From: CAVQCJ01 sp963771835
Lineage (GTDB): Bacteria; Actinomycetota; Actinomycetes; Prado026
Length of the DNA stretch: 64,000 nt
Assembly (NCBI GenBank): GCA_963771835.1
Contig: CAVYVA010000002.1
Span: 930,001 to 994,000, forward strand
Reading direction: 5' to 3'
Shown: in pieces, positions 54,832 through 63,311 of the stretch
Layout of the letters: each line of letters opens with the position of its first letter
Position numbering within the stretch: the stretch's first letter is position 1
The notes under the pieces: model-generated
Told to the model about the DNA's origin: nothing
The model's input: only the letters and a program-made list of their open reading frames with translations
Database searches by the model: none
Position numbers and translations under genes: made by a program

Positions 54832-55259
54832 CCCGCTGGGACCCGACAGCCTGCCGTTGCAGAATCAGGGGCGCGCCGAATGCTGGTCGGAAGGAGGGTT
54901 CAGATCGGCTCAGTGAAATGCACGCACAAGCCCCCGCGGTCGGCGCGGATGAGTCGCTCTGTGGCATCCGCATCGTCTGGCGCGGGAGCTGGCGATTGAT
55001 CGGCGTCGAGCAGTCGCCGATCGGCAGAAGCAGCCACGGGCGGGACATGCGTGAAGCTCGACGCGACGAGTGATTGCGCCTCACTTCCTTCACAGCGGTC
55101 GAGCGGACCCGGCGCGGGCCGCTGCCCGCGAGGAGCTGCCACGGCAGTCGGAGTTCAAGGCACAGGACGAGAACCGGGACTGGCCCTAGAGGCCGCCATC
55201 GGCACTCAGGGGGGCCCAGTGGGGCATGATCGTCACTCACGTGCGCCACAATCGCGAAG
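54832..55259. other. Gap with no clear gene
   Basis: About 430 bp. Several short frames exist on both strands but none has a ribosome site, family motif or codon bias that I trust. Confidence 0.5.
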
Positions 55260-55751
55260 GTGACCGTCAGCGGGTTCAGGCCGTTTGTGTTGTCTGTGGC
55301 CACGGCTGCCATGGTGGCGGGCTGCGGCCTCGGCGGTCCCCCGCCCGGTGGCGATCCGGGCAACAGGTACCTGAACGAACTCACTCATGATCCGATCTTC
55401 GCTGCGCTGCCAGGACACGCCCGGGCGTTCGCACCCCTGGTCCAGACGCCCGCCCGCTTCGCCAGCCCCGGCTTCGACGCCGGCGGATGGCATGGCCCGG
55501 CCGCGACGTTGACCTTCACCAGCACCGAGACACCGGGGTCGGTGTTCTCGTACTACCGAGACCGGGCCGGCCAGACAGGGTGGACCCCGACAGGGAACCG
55601 GAACGTCCTGGGCTTTCCCGATGTGTGGTCGAAGTCGGCCGCTGACGGCACGCCGGAACACTTGTCACTCACGGACATGAACATCGCCACCGCGGCGTCA
55701 GGCTCTGCCAGCCGGTACGTGCTCAACGCCAGCACCAGCATTCCCGGCTAA
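55260..55751 (+). CDS. Lipoprotein of unknown function
   Basis: A 163-aa protein from GTG 55260 with signal peptide and lipobox MVAGCGLGG. The mature part has TLTFTSTETPGSVFSYYRDRAGQTGWTPTG, a pattern resembling small envelope lipoproteins in which a YYR..AG..GW motif follows a beta strand. No enzyme motif. Monocistronic. Confidence 0.65.
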   Translation: MTVSGFRPFVLSVATAAMVAGCGLGGPPPGGDPGNRYLNELTHDPIFAALPGHARAFAPLVQTPARFASPGFDAGGWHGPAATLTFTSTETPGSVFSYYRDRAGQTGWTPTGNRNVLGFPDVWSKSAADGTPEHLSLTDMNIATAASGSASRYVLNASTSIPG

Positions 55752-55868
55752 CCCACCGGCTCCAGCACTTCGGCTGGCGAGCGCCGTCGGCCTGGCTTGA
55801 CGCCAGCACATCCGCACATGCTGCCGGTTCTGGGGCGCGCACTGAAGCTCACTCGTTTGCTCGACGAC

Positions 55869-56324
55869 TCAGGAGTTGGTGCCCCGGAACAAGGCGGACA
55901 TGTCCAGGGAGGGGACGTGCCTCTTGCTGGCTAGCGACACATAGGTACGCGCCACGGCATCCTTGCCAAAGCCGAGAACCGTGCTCAACAAGCCGATTGC
56001 CTCGGCCAGGTCGGTGGCGGGCACGGTTGAGACAACATGCCGCCACATCGCCACTTCCAGGGCATTGAACCCAGTCTGAACCTCGGAGATGTCGAAGCCT
56101 GCGTTGAACCGCTCGGCGGCGACTTGTTCGCAGTAGGCGCCAATCTCCGCCAGGTCCCGGTCGCTGACCGCCTGCACGACCAGGTGGTACAGATCTGCGA
56201 GTCGCTCGCGCGTGAACCTATCGCCAGCCGCTTCGTAGTGCTGGGCGTGCGAACGCTGAAGCGTCGCCTGCGCTTCGTCCAGGACCGTTGGCCCACTGTC
56301 CAGCAGCATCGCGGCGAGATCCAT
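55869..56324 (-). CDS. Helical sensor-like domain protein (RsbRD-N-like)
   Basis: A 151-aa soluble helical protein. ATG 56324 follows GGAGGTG. The pattern DLYHLVVQAVSDRDLAEIGAYCEQVAAERFNAGFDISEVQTGFNALE resembles the N-terminal sensor domain of RsbR-type stress regulators, but no STAS or output domain is attached. It may be a free sensor module, or the fold may be another globin-like bundle. Intact. The 320 bases between it and the small gene at 56648 contain no clear gene. Confidence 0.6.
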   Translation of the reverse strand: MDLAAMLLDSGPTVLDEAQATLQRSHAQHYEAAGDRFTRERLADLYHLVVQAVSDRDLAEIGAYCEQVAAERFNAGFDISEVQTGFNALEVAMWRHVVSTVPATDLAEAIGLLSTVLGFGKDAVARTYVSLASKRHVPSLDMSALFRGTNS

Positions 56325-56647
56325 GGCCACACCTCCAGAGTCTGGCCGCATCCTCGCACGCGGAAGGCCGGGCGCGCCTAGCCCCACCATCTCCACACAA
56401 GCGTCTGCCACTCACCGGTTCGGTGCGGCGAAAGCGTGCCCGGCCTGTGATGGGGATCGACGCGAGTGCCGACTGCTGGCAGCCGCTGCGGAGGCGCGCC
56501 TCACCGACTAGCCGGTCCCGCAGACCGGTTTGTCTGAGTTGTCTGGCCCACGTGGACACTCGACAGCGGTAGAACGGCACTTCGGCGTGCCCAAGGCGGC
56601 ACGCGCATGCCTCGGGGGCACCTGCGAGAGCGTCGAGGTGGGGCCCG

Positions 56648-56812
56648 CTAGTTGCCGTGGCACCTGAAGTAGAACGCACCGAACAGAAGGGCGATGCCGA
56701 CGTTGGCCGCGAGTCGGGGCCAAGGGTGGTCTCTAAAGAAGAGAAGGTCCGCGGCGACGATGACTATGGCCATCCCGACGCCGTACAGCACGCCGATCGT
56801 GGTCCTGCTCAT
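56648..56812 (-). CDS. 54-residue membrane protein
   Basis: A short gene with an excellent ribosome site (AGGAGGT eight bases before ATG 56812). The product has two hydrophobic segments, TIGVLYGVGMAIVIVAADLLFF and RLAANVGIALLFGAFYF, separated by RDHPWP, and ends FRCHGN. A hairpin-like small membrane protein of this type is common but unnamed in actinobacteria. Too short for many gene finders. Function unknown. Confidence 0.7.
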   Translation of the reverse strand: MSRTTIGVLYGVGMAIVIVAADLLFFRDHPWPRLAANVGIALLFGAFYFRCHGN

Positions 56813-56917
56813 CCCTGGCTACCTCCTAGGCAGGTGGCCGCCCACCCGGAGCGTCGCACCGGCCCACGCTGTCAGGCGCGTCCAATGTCGGATCTGGTCA
56901 GCTCGCTGACGGCACTT

Positions 56918-57667
56918 CTACGTCGTGCCAGCGAGGTGGTCTTCTTCGCCGGACTCCAGGCGAAGGCGCAGCGACACTGCGTCCCTGGCCTCAAGCCTGG
57001 CAACAGCCTCAGGGTCGAATCCTTTGACGATCAGCCAGACGCCCAGGGAGAACTCAAAGACGGCGACCGCAAGGGCAGACAGTCCAGCCAAGGAGCCACG
57101 CTGGTCGATACCGCCGAACAACACGGCGAGATAGCCGATGATGAGGAGGGGTCCGCCGACGAGACCGATCACCGACAGACCGCGGGGCACCAGGCGCGAC
57201 TGGTACAGCATGTATCCCAAGAGCAGGTCGCATACCGCCGGCATGAAGCTCTGCCCCAGCAGGAAGATGCGGTCATAGAGGGCAACGAGCGTGTGGCCGG
57301 TGGCCAGCGCTCCCGCCCCAGCTCCGTCCTGCCGCAAGGTCACGATCGACAGGACGAACGCGACGCCGACGAAGATGGTGCCGGATTCAAGAATGCGGGC
57401 CGCCACGAGACCTAGCGCGAACGTCTCGTTCTGCTTCTTGAGAATCGGGAACAGGATGACGGCCGTCGCGATGCCAGCGAGGCCGACAGTGATCTCAAGG
57501 AGACCACCGATGATGGCAGCGGTGTCCGGTCCCGAGCCGAGGACGTAGTTCGCCCCTCTGACCGAGTTGTACAGGGCGAGGGTGGGGATCGAGACAAAGG
57601 TGAGCACATAGGCGATGCCCGCCGCTAGTGAGATCCTTCTGTGTGCCGGCTTGATGGCGACGCTCAT
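56918..57667 (-). CDS. DUF4386-family membrane protein
   Basis: A 249-aa membrane protein, intact. Several membrane segments (ISLAAGIAYVLTFVSIPTLALY, IIGGLLEITVGLAGIATAVILF, FALGLVAARILESGTIFVGV, LSVIGLVGGPLLIIGYLAVLFGG) with the DUF4386-type ARILE and LGQSFMPAVCDLLLGY blocks. ATG 57667 overlaps the stop of the upstream membrane gene (ATGA), so the two are coupled. Function unknown. Confidence 0.82.
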   Translation of the reverse strand: MSVAIKPAHRRISLAAGIAYVLTFVSIPTLALYNSVRGANYVLGSGPDTAAIIGGLLEITVGLAGIATAVILFPILKKQNETFALGLVAARILESGTIFVGVAFVLSIVTLRQDGAGAGALATGHTLVALYDRIFLLGQSFMPAVCDLLLGYMLYQSRLVPRGLSVIGLVGGPLLIIGYLAVLFGGIDQRGSLAGLSALAVAVFEFSLGVWLIVKGFDPEAVARLEARDAVSLRLRLESGEEDHLAGTT

Positions 57668-58329
57668 ACGGTTGCTTCGACTGTTGCGCCGTTCTGTTCT
57701 CCGGCTGACGTTCGACGCTCGGTCATGAGCGCGTACCCCAACCAAGCCAGGGCTAGTCCTGTGGGTATCGCGATCTTCGGCTGCGCCGAGAGCGACAGCT
57801 TGGCGGCCACGGGTGCTAGCACGGTCCCGAGGGCAAGCAGTACGGCGGCTCCACGCGGCAAGATGCGGGCGCGGTAGGTCGCGATGCCGAACAAGAGGCC
57901 GCCGAGGATGTAGAGAGGCCCACTTAGCGTCCACAGCGTTGGTAGCGCCCCCATGCTGATCGAACTGGTCCCGCCGTTGAACATCTTCATCCAGCCGTCG
58001 ACGAACGCCGGCGTCGCACTCGCGATCTGCGGAAGGACGAAGGCCTCAACGAAACTGAAACCCATGACGAGCACCATCCAGAAGCTCAACAGGACATAGC
58101 CGACCAGTCCAAGCCAACCGGACTGCGCGGCTTGCCTGGCATAGATTCCCGTCAAACCGAGCACTCCGAAGAAGGACATGGCACAGACGATCACGTGAAC
58201 CGTGCCCCAGGTGCTGGTGGTCACCGACGCCGGGACATTTGCTGGGTGGAGGATTCCGACCAGCGTGTAACAGACGCCTGCGAGCAGTGCTGATAGTCCT
58301 GCCAAGCGGAACAGCGTCGACGTCTTCAT
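57664..58329 (-). CDS. Membrane protein coupled to DUF4386 gene
   Basis: About 221 aa from ATG 58329 (MKTSTLFRLAGLSALLAG). Six to seven hydrophobic segments and LVGILHPANVPASVTTSTWGTVH, AFVLPQIASATPAFVDGW, GGLLFGIATYRARILPRGAAVLL. The order resembles DUF4386-like proteins, suggesting an old duplication with the next gene. Intact and translationally coupled to it. Confidence 0.75.
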   Translation of the reverse strand: MKTSTLFRLAGLSALLAGVCYTLVGILHPANVPASVTTSTWGTVHVIVCAMSFFGVLGLTGIYARQAAQSGWLGLVGYVLLSFWMVLVMGFSFVEAFVLPQIASATPAFVDGWMKMFNGGTSSISMGALPTLWTLSGPLYILGGLLFGIATYRARILPRGAAVLLALGTVLAPVAAKLSLSAQPKIAIPTGLALAWLGYALMTERRTSAGEQNGATVEATV

Positions 58330-58613
58330 TTGACTGTCCAAAACCGCGAACCTACCCGCGACTGGCGCAGCCTTCGCCCCTGCGGCCATCGAAGCGCCCT
58401 TCAGTTATCCGGCCGGCAACGGGCGACCAGAGTCCCGCCTAGTTGGTGAGACGCGGTCTTGACGCGGCGCCCGACAACAAGGTCCCTCAGCCGGGGTCCG
58501 GGGCTGCACGTGCCACGGTCGTGGTCGGGAGCACCAAATGTCAACGAGAACTTGCGCGTGCCTCAGATCCCCCTCCTGTAGCGCACCCGAAAGCCGGTTT
58601 CTCGTGCATTAGC

Positions 58614-58655
58614 GCCGCCTCAGGGAGTCGAACCCTGGACCTACGCATTACGAGG
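58614..58655 (-). repeat. tRNA-Thr(CGU) 3'-half, att-like copy 1
   Basis: A 42-bp sequence identical to 60414-60455. On the minus strand it reads as the 3' half of a tRNA-Thr: anticodon loop CTCGTAA (CGT), T-arm with GGTTCGACTCC, acceptor strand ending GGCGGC. No 5' half, D-arm or CCA is present here. This is the form left by integration at a tRNA 3' end (attR-type core). Confidence 0.85.
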
Positions 58656-58746
58656 CGGGGCAGGTGGGCCGCGGGCTCACGCGGGAGGTCGGCTCAGGCT
58701 CAAGCGCCGAGCCGAGACCTTGCCTGGATCTGGGCGACACGAACCG

Positions 58747-58770
58747 AACTGAGACCGCAACTGAGACCGC
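58747..58770 (+). repeat. Tandem 12-bp repeat beside att copy 1
   Basis: AACTGAGACCGC occurs twice head-to-tail. It lies about 90 bp from the tRNA fragment, on the same side and distance as the repeats beside copy 2, so both may be arm-type integrase sites. The rest of 58330-58936 contains no gene. Confidence 0.55.
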
Positions 58771-58936
58771 ACCAAGATCGTTCTCACTCGATTCGAGCCG
58801 GCTTCAGAACTCGATGCGGTAGCGGGACTGGAAGGGCTGCCGGGAGAGGTTGTTTTCCCCCTCCACATGACCCGTCGAGTCCACTCGTGCCAGGGTTGGC
58901 TGTCGATGGACGTGAGTCCCGGTGGAGGAGACGACC

Positions 58937-60355
58937 ATGACCGACGTGGCGATGCCGACCAGCTGGCCCGCCCACGACCCGGGCACGTACCGCCGGGTGC
59001 CCGACAAGTCGGCCCCCCTGTCCCCTGGGCGCGCCGAGCGGCTGCTCGCGGACGAGTGGGACCGGTTCACCTCCTCGACGGCTGCCTCCGGCGAGCACAA
59101 CATGCGGGCCCGCCGGACGCTGCCGCTCGGCGTCACCTCGTCGTTCCAGCACTGGGACCCCTACCCCATCTCGATCAAGGCGGCCAAGGGTGCCTGGCTC
59201 ACCGACGTCGACGGCCAGCAGCTGCTCGACCTGTCCATGGGCTTCGGCGCGATGCTGGTGGGTCACCTCAATCCGGTCGTCGTCGACCACGTCGAACGTG
59301 CGCTGCACGAGACCGGCACCCTGTTCGTGACGCCGTCGCCGCAGGCAACCGACGTTGGCGAGCGCTTCTGCCGTCGCTTCGGGCTGGACATGATCCGGTT
59401 CACCAACTCAGGCACCGAGTCGTTGATGTACGCGATCCGCGCCGCCCGTGCGTACACACGCCGCAAGGCGATCGTGAAGATCGAGGGCGGGTACCACGGT
59501 GGCTACGACGCACTGCAGGTCTCGGTGAAGCCGGCCCTCAAGGACATCGGCCCCGCCGACGCTCCGGTCGGCGACGTGCCGTTCGACGTCGAGGCAGGCA
59601 CGGTTCACGTTGTCGCCTACAACGACCTGCCGATGCTCGAGCGGACGTTGGCGCAGCACGGCTCCGAAGTCGCGGCCATGGTGGTCGAGCCGGTGATCGA
59701 GAACCTTGCGATCGTGGTGCCCGATGAGGGGTACCTCGCCGGTGTCCGTGCCCTGTGCGACCTGCACGGCATCGTCCTGATCTTCGACGAGGTCAAGACC
59801 GGACTGACCGCCGGACCGGCGGGTGCGGCCCAGCGCCTCGGCGTGCGGCCCGACCTGATCACGCTTGCCAAGAGCATCGGCGGTGGCCTGCCCCTGGCGG
59901 CGTTCGGCGGCAACCGCGAGGTGATGGACGTCGTGGTCGATGGCCGGATGGCCCATTTCGGCACGTACAACGGAAACCCGCTGGTGATGGCCGCCGCCGC
60001 CGCCGTCGACGAGATCTGTACGCGGGAGGCCCTCGACGGCGCCGAGGCGATGAACGAGCGCACGTTGAACGCCATCCACGACGTCATCGCGGACTACGAG
60101 CTGCCTGCTCACACGGTCGGCCTCGGCGTGAAGGGATGCGTCACCTGGTCGACCGTCCCGGTCCGCAACTACCGCGGCTACAAGGCAACGGACTTCGTCG
60201 TCGCGGAGCTGTCGTGGCTGTGGGGCGTCAACCGTCAGATCCTCACGCCACCAGGCCTTGACGAGCAGTGGCTCGTATCCCTGGCCCACACGGACGACGA
60301 CATGGGTCTCCTGGTCGAGGACTTCACCACGCTGGCCAAGGCGCTGCGCAGCTGA
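58937..60355 (+). CDS. Class III aminotransferase, glutamate-1-semialdehyde aminomutase-like
   Basis: PLP enzyme of 472 aa, intact. ATG 58937 has GGAGGAG six bases upstream. Motifs: DLSMGFGAMLVGHLNP, FTNSGTESLMYAIRAARAYT, EGGYHGGYD, LIFDEVKTG (cofactor Asp) and the Schiff-base Lys in TLAKSIGGGLPLAAFGG. The HemL-like class includes aminomutases and omega-transaminases. It is the only gene between the two tRNA-Thr fragments and so looks like cargo of an integrated element. No substrate clue nearby. Confidence 0.9.
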   Translation: MTDVAMPTSWPAHDPGTYRRVPDKSAPLSPGRAERLLADEWDRFTSSTAASGEHNMRARRTLPLGVTSSFQHWDPYPISIKAAKGAWLTDVDGQQLLDLSMGFGAMLVGHLNPVVVDHVERALHETGTLFVTPSPQATDVGERFCRRFGLDMIRFTNSGTESLMYAIRAARAYTRRKAIVKIEGGYHGGYDALQVSVKPALKDIGPADAPVGDVPFDVEAGTVHVVAYNDLPMLERTLAQHGSEVAAMVVEPVIENLAIVVPDEGYLAGVRALCDLHGIVLIFDEVKTGLTAGPAGAAQRLGVRPDLITLAKSIGGGLPLAAFGGNREVMDVVVDGRMAHFGTYNGNPLVMAAAAAVDEICTREALDGAEAMNERTLNAIHDVIADYELPAHTVGLGVKGCVTWSTVPVRNYRGYKATDFVVAELSWLWGVNRQILTPPGLDEQWLVSLAHTDDDMGLLVEDFTTLAKALRS

Positions 60356-60413
60356 GGGCAGCCTGGTCCCGCTGGGCACTGCGCGGACAAAGATGACTGC
60401 AGGTCCGAGTGGA

Positions 60414-60455
60414 GCCGCCTCAGGGAGTCGAACCCTGGACCTACGCATTACGAGG
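60414..60455 (-). repeat. tRNA-Thr(CGU) 3'-half, att-like copy 2
   Basis: Identical to 58614-58655. Here the minus-strand sequence continues with TCCA after GGCGGC, so discriminator base and CCA of the tRNA are kept. Upstream on the minus strand the anticodon stem is imperfect and the D-arm is missing, so it is not a working tRNA gene. Confidence 0.85.
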
Positions 60456-60542
60456 GCGTTTCGAGCGCCCCTCTGACCTGCCCAGACTCGGGGCGCACCC
60501 AGTCTGACCTGCGGTTATGCCGTTGGTGAGCGTTGGTCGGCG

Positions 60543-60581
60543 GTGGACGTGTGTGGACGTCTTGCGGACTTACTGCGGACT
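60543..60581 (+). repeat. Short tandem repeats beside att copy 2
   Basis: GTGGACGT at 60543 and 60553, and TGCGGACT at 60563 and 60574: four similar units with 10-11-bp period, about 88 bp from att copy 2. The helical spacing suits arm-type binding sites of a tyrosine integrase. Inference from spacing only. Confidence 0.5.
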
Positions 60582-60647
60582 GACTCGCCACTGCGCGCTC
60601 CCCCAGAGGGACCATCCGCCCTCGTGGTTGGCCCCGAGACCGGACGT

Positions 60648-60998
60648 TTAGCCGGTGCCCTCCGCTCGCTGCTTCGCGTTGAGGCTCACAAGGTTGGCGA
60701 AGTCGAGACGCTTCCGGGAGACGACCCACTCGCCTGTCGCGAGGTGCACGGCGACCTTCAGTTTCGGACTGCGGCCCGCCGGGTTCAGCTTCTGCTGACC
60801 AGCGGCACCGACCACGAGCGCACCCTGGTCCTCGATCAACGCTTCGAGCCGGGCCACGTCGTCCTGCTGCCTGCAGAGCCGGACCAGGCCGGCGAGCTCG
60901 TGCGTGCCGAAGCTGTAGGTGCCGACGAGCTGGCGCCACAGCGCCTGGCCCGCGGCGCCCAGACCCTTCGGCGGCGGCGTCCGCTTCGTGGTGCTCAT
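60648..60998 (-). pseudogene. Phage P27-type terminase small subunit, remnant
   Basis: About 116 residues from ATG 60998 (or 61007): KGLGAAGQALWRQLVGTYSFGTHELAGLVRLC and LEALIEDQGALVVGAAGQQKLNPA match the P27-like small terminase of actinophages, which starts DNA packaging. After KLNPA the sequence no longer fits the family (no ARLLAAL-type helix), so the C-terminus is shifted or lost. No large terminase or capsid gene follows. A prophage relic beside the att copy. Confidence 0.7.
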
Positions 60999-61224
60999 GG
61001 ACCTCATCGTCCTCTCGTTGGCAAGGGGCTGGCCCAGCCCGCGCTGGTTTCGCCCCTGTCCCGAGCAATGCTCACGTCCGCTCAGCCTGAATCTTCCCGG
61101 TGCTCGAAGCGATAGGCAGCGGGTCGTACCCCCGGCCCCTGTCAAGGCGCACCGAACGGCGGTGGTCTCAACCGGTCGATGCAACACCCTGCTGTCTTGG
61201 GGTTCGTGTCGGCTGGAGGTCTGG

Positions 61225-61945
61225 GTGCATAGGTTGACGGTGGAGCAGAAGCGGGTGATTGCGGCGCGGTCGGCGGCGGGGGTGCCGTCTCGGCAGATCG
61301 CCCGGGAGTTGGGTCGGCTCATCGCACGGTCCATGACTACGTGGACCGGTTACGCAGGCGACCACCGGTGCTGCGGTGCCGGTCGGCGCGGCACTTGTCC
61401 GCCTCCGAGCGGGAGGAGATCTCCCGGGGCTGGTGGCGGGCCGGTCGGTGCGGGCGATCGCTGCTGGTTTGGGTCGGGCCCCGTCGACGATCTGCCGGGA
61501 GGTGGCCCGTAACGGTGGGCGGCGCCGGTATCGGGCGACCCGGGCCGAGGACCGGGCCTGGGCGCAGGGGCGGCGACCGAAGGCGGCGAAGTTGGCCGGC
61601 CGGGTTGAGCTGTGGGCGGTGGTGGAAGCCAAACTGGGGACTCGGTGGTCCCCGCAGCAGATCTCCGGGTGGCTGCGCGCCGAGTATCCGGACCGGGAGC
61701 AGATGCGGGTGTCCCACGAGACGATCTACCTGTCGCTGTTCGTGCAGGGCCGGGGGGCGCTGCGCAAGGAGTTGTCGGCTCAGCTACGCCGCGGGCACGC
61801 CACCCGCCGGCCCCGCGGGTACTCCACCTACAACGGTCAGGGCCGCCTGCGCGACGTGGTGCTGATCTCCCAGCGCCCGGCCGAGGCCAGCGGACCGGGC
61901 CGTGCCCGGGCACTGGGAAGGCGACTTGCCCCGGTGATCGATTCC
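61225..61945 (+). mobile_element. IS30-family transposase, broken
   Basis: Transposase remnant in three frames. GTG 61225 begins MHRLTVEQKRVIAARSAAGVPSRQIARELG, then (other frame) AHRTVHDYVDRLRRRPP and LSASEREEISRG, then RSVRAIAAGLGRAPSTICREVARNGG (IS30 helix-turn-helix). Next comes the region RWSPQQISGWLRAEYP and SHETIYLSLFVQGRGALRKEL. It stops near VPGHWEGDLPR, where the DDE catalytic domain should begin. Breaks near 61310 and 61430, and the 3' half is missing, replaced by an integrase fragment. Inactive. Confidence 0.82.
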
Positions 61946-62110
61946 TGCTCGACGAGCGAGGCGGTGCACGATCCGAGACGCCGCGTAGCGGTCCATACGG
62001 GCCCCCGACCGAGTGAGGAGCAGGGGTCCGGTGCCTCTTTCGTCGGCGGTCAGGTCCAGGGTGCGAGCGACTGGGGGGTTGTCGCTGGCACTGCTCGCGA
62101 CGACCGCCTG
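61930..62110 (-). pseudogene. Tyrosine recombinase (integrase) fragment
   Basis: On the minus strand the residues RTLDLTADERGTGPLLLTRSGARMDRYAASRIVHRLARRAGI match the middle of the catalytic domain of XerC/D-like phage integrases (GPLFLTRDG..RYAA..IVRRLARRAGI). Both the catalytic HxLRH/Tyr end and the N-terminus are missing. It is cut by the IS30 remnant. Supports an old integrative element at this locus. Confidence 0.65.
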
Positions 62111-62151
62111 GCTGGTGGGACGGCGGGGCACGTGACCTCGCCGTCGGTCGA

Positions 62152-63282
62152 TCAGCCCCAGACGGCCGCGGCGGTCGCGACGACCAGCTCGAGCTTGGCG
62201 AGCTGCTCGTCGGAGGTCAGCGCATTGCCCTCCACGGTGGAGGAGAAGCCGCACTGCGGTGACAGGCACAGCTGGTCGAGCGGCACCACCTCAGCGGCTT
62301 CGTCGATGCGGCGGCGCAACGCGTCCGTCGACTCCAGCGCCCCGCGCTTGGTGGTGACGAGCCCGAGCACCACCCGCTTGCCGGGCGGCACGAATCGCAG
62401 CGGCGCGAACCCACCGGAGCGCTGATCGTCGTACTCCAGGAAGAAACCATCCACATCGAGCTGGGAGAACAGCGCCTCGGCGACGAAGTCGTACGACCCC
62501 TCGGCCGCCCACGACGAGCGGTAGTTGCCGCGGCACATGTGGGTGGTAACGCGCAGGTCGTCCGGACGCCCGGCGAGCACGGCGTTGATGGTGCGGATGT
62601 AGCGCTCGTGCTGGTGCTCGGCGTCGTCGCCACGGGCGGCGATCATCGCGCGCTGCGCGGGGTCGTTGAGGTAGGCGAGGCTCGTGTCGTCCAGCTGCAG
62701 GTACCGGCAGCCCAGGTCGTACACACCCTGCAGCTGGGCGCGGTAGGCGGCGACCAGGTCAGCCCAGAACTGCTCCCGGTCCGGGTAGACGGCCGGGTCC
62801 AGCGACGCCGGCCCGCCGCGGTAGTCGACCATGCTCGGCGAGGGGATCGTGAGCTTGGGGACCGCGGTCGTCACCGTCCCGGCCAGGAACGAGAAGGCGT
62901 CCGCGAAGATCGTGCGCGGCAGGGCGATCCGCTCGTGCACCCGCAGCGCCGCGGCCTCGAAGTCGACGTCGCCCTCCTCGTTGCGGAAGTGCACGGTGAG
63001 CTTCTCCTGCGCTGGGTCGATCCCGCCGAGCGCGTAGATGAAGTCCATGTGCCAGGAGGTGCGCCGGAACTCACCGTCGGTCGCGGACCGCAGGCCGACC
63101 GACTCCTGCATGGCGACGGCGCCCCGCACGGCCGCGTCCTCTACCGCGCGCAGCTCGTCGGCAGTGATCTCGCCGGCGGCGCGGGCCTGACGCGCACCCA
63201 GCAGCTCGGGCGGGCGCAGCAGGCTGCCCACGTGGTCGGCGCGGAACGGAGGTGTGGCGACAGGCTGTGCGGAGAGCGACAT
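62152..63282 (-). CDS. MetE-like (cobalamin-independent) methyltransferase
   Basis: A 376-aa protein homologous to the C-terminal half of MetE (YxjG/YxjH-like), intact. ATG 63282 has GGAGG upstream. Zinc-ligand candidates: His and Cys in RVTTHMCRGNYRSSW, Glu in GFFLEYDD, Cys in CLSPQCGFSSTVEGN. ADHVGSLLRP at the start is typical. Without the N-terminal folate-binding half, members of this group take methyl groups from small donors or act on xenobiotics. It follows pobA by 29 bp in the same direction, so a role in aromatic-methyl or ring catabolism is possible. Confidence 0.88.
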   Translation of the reverse strand: MSLSAQPVATPPFRADHVGSLLRPPELLGARQARAAGEITADELRAVEDAAVRGAVAMQESVGLRSATDGEFRRTSWHMDFIYALGGIDPAQEKLTVHFRNEEGDVDFEAAALRVHERIALPRTIFADAFSFLAGTVTTAVPKLTIPSPSMVDYRGGPASLDPAVYPDREQFWADLVAAYRAQLQGVYDLGCRYLQLDDTSLAYLNDPAQRAMIAARGDDAEHQHERYIRTINAVLAGRPDDLRVTTHMCRGNYRSSWAAEGSYDFVAEALFSQLDVDGFFLEYDDQRSGGFAPLRFVPPGKRVVLGLVTTKRGALESTDALRRRIDEAAEVVPLDQLCLSPQCGFSSTVEGNALTSDEQLAKLELVVATAAAVWG

Positions 63283-63311
63283 CTGGGACCTCCCTCGGAA
63301 CGACGGCCAGG

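Noticed and set aside
60414..60490. Functional tRNA-Thr gene
   Set aside because: Only the anticodon loop to CCA half is present; no D-arm or 5' acceptor strand that pairs with GGCGGC was found upstream.
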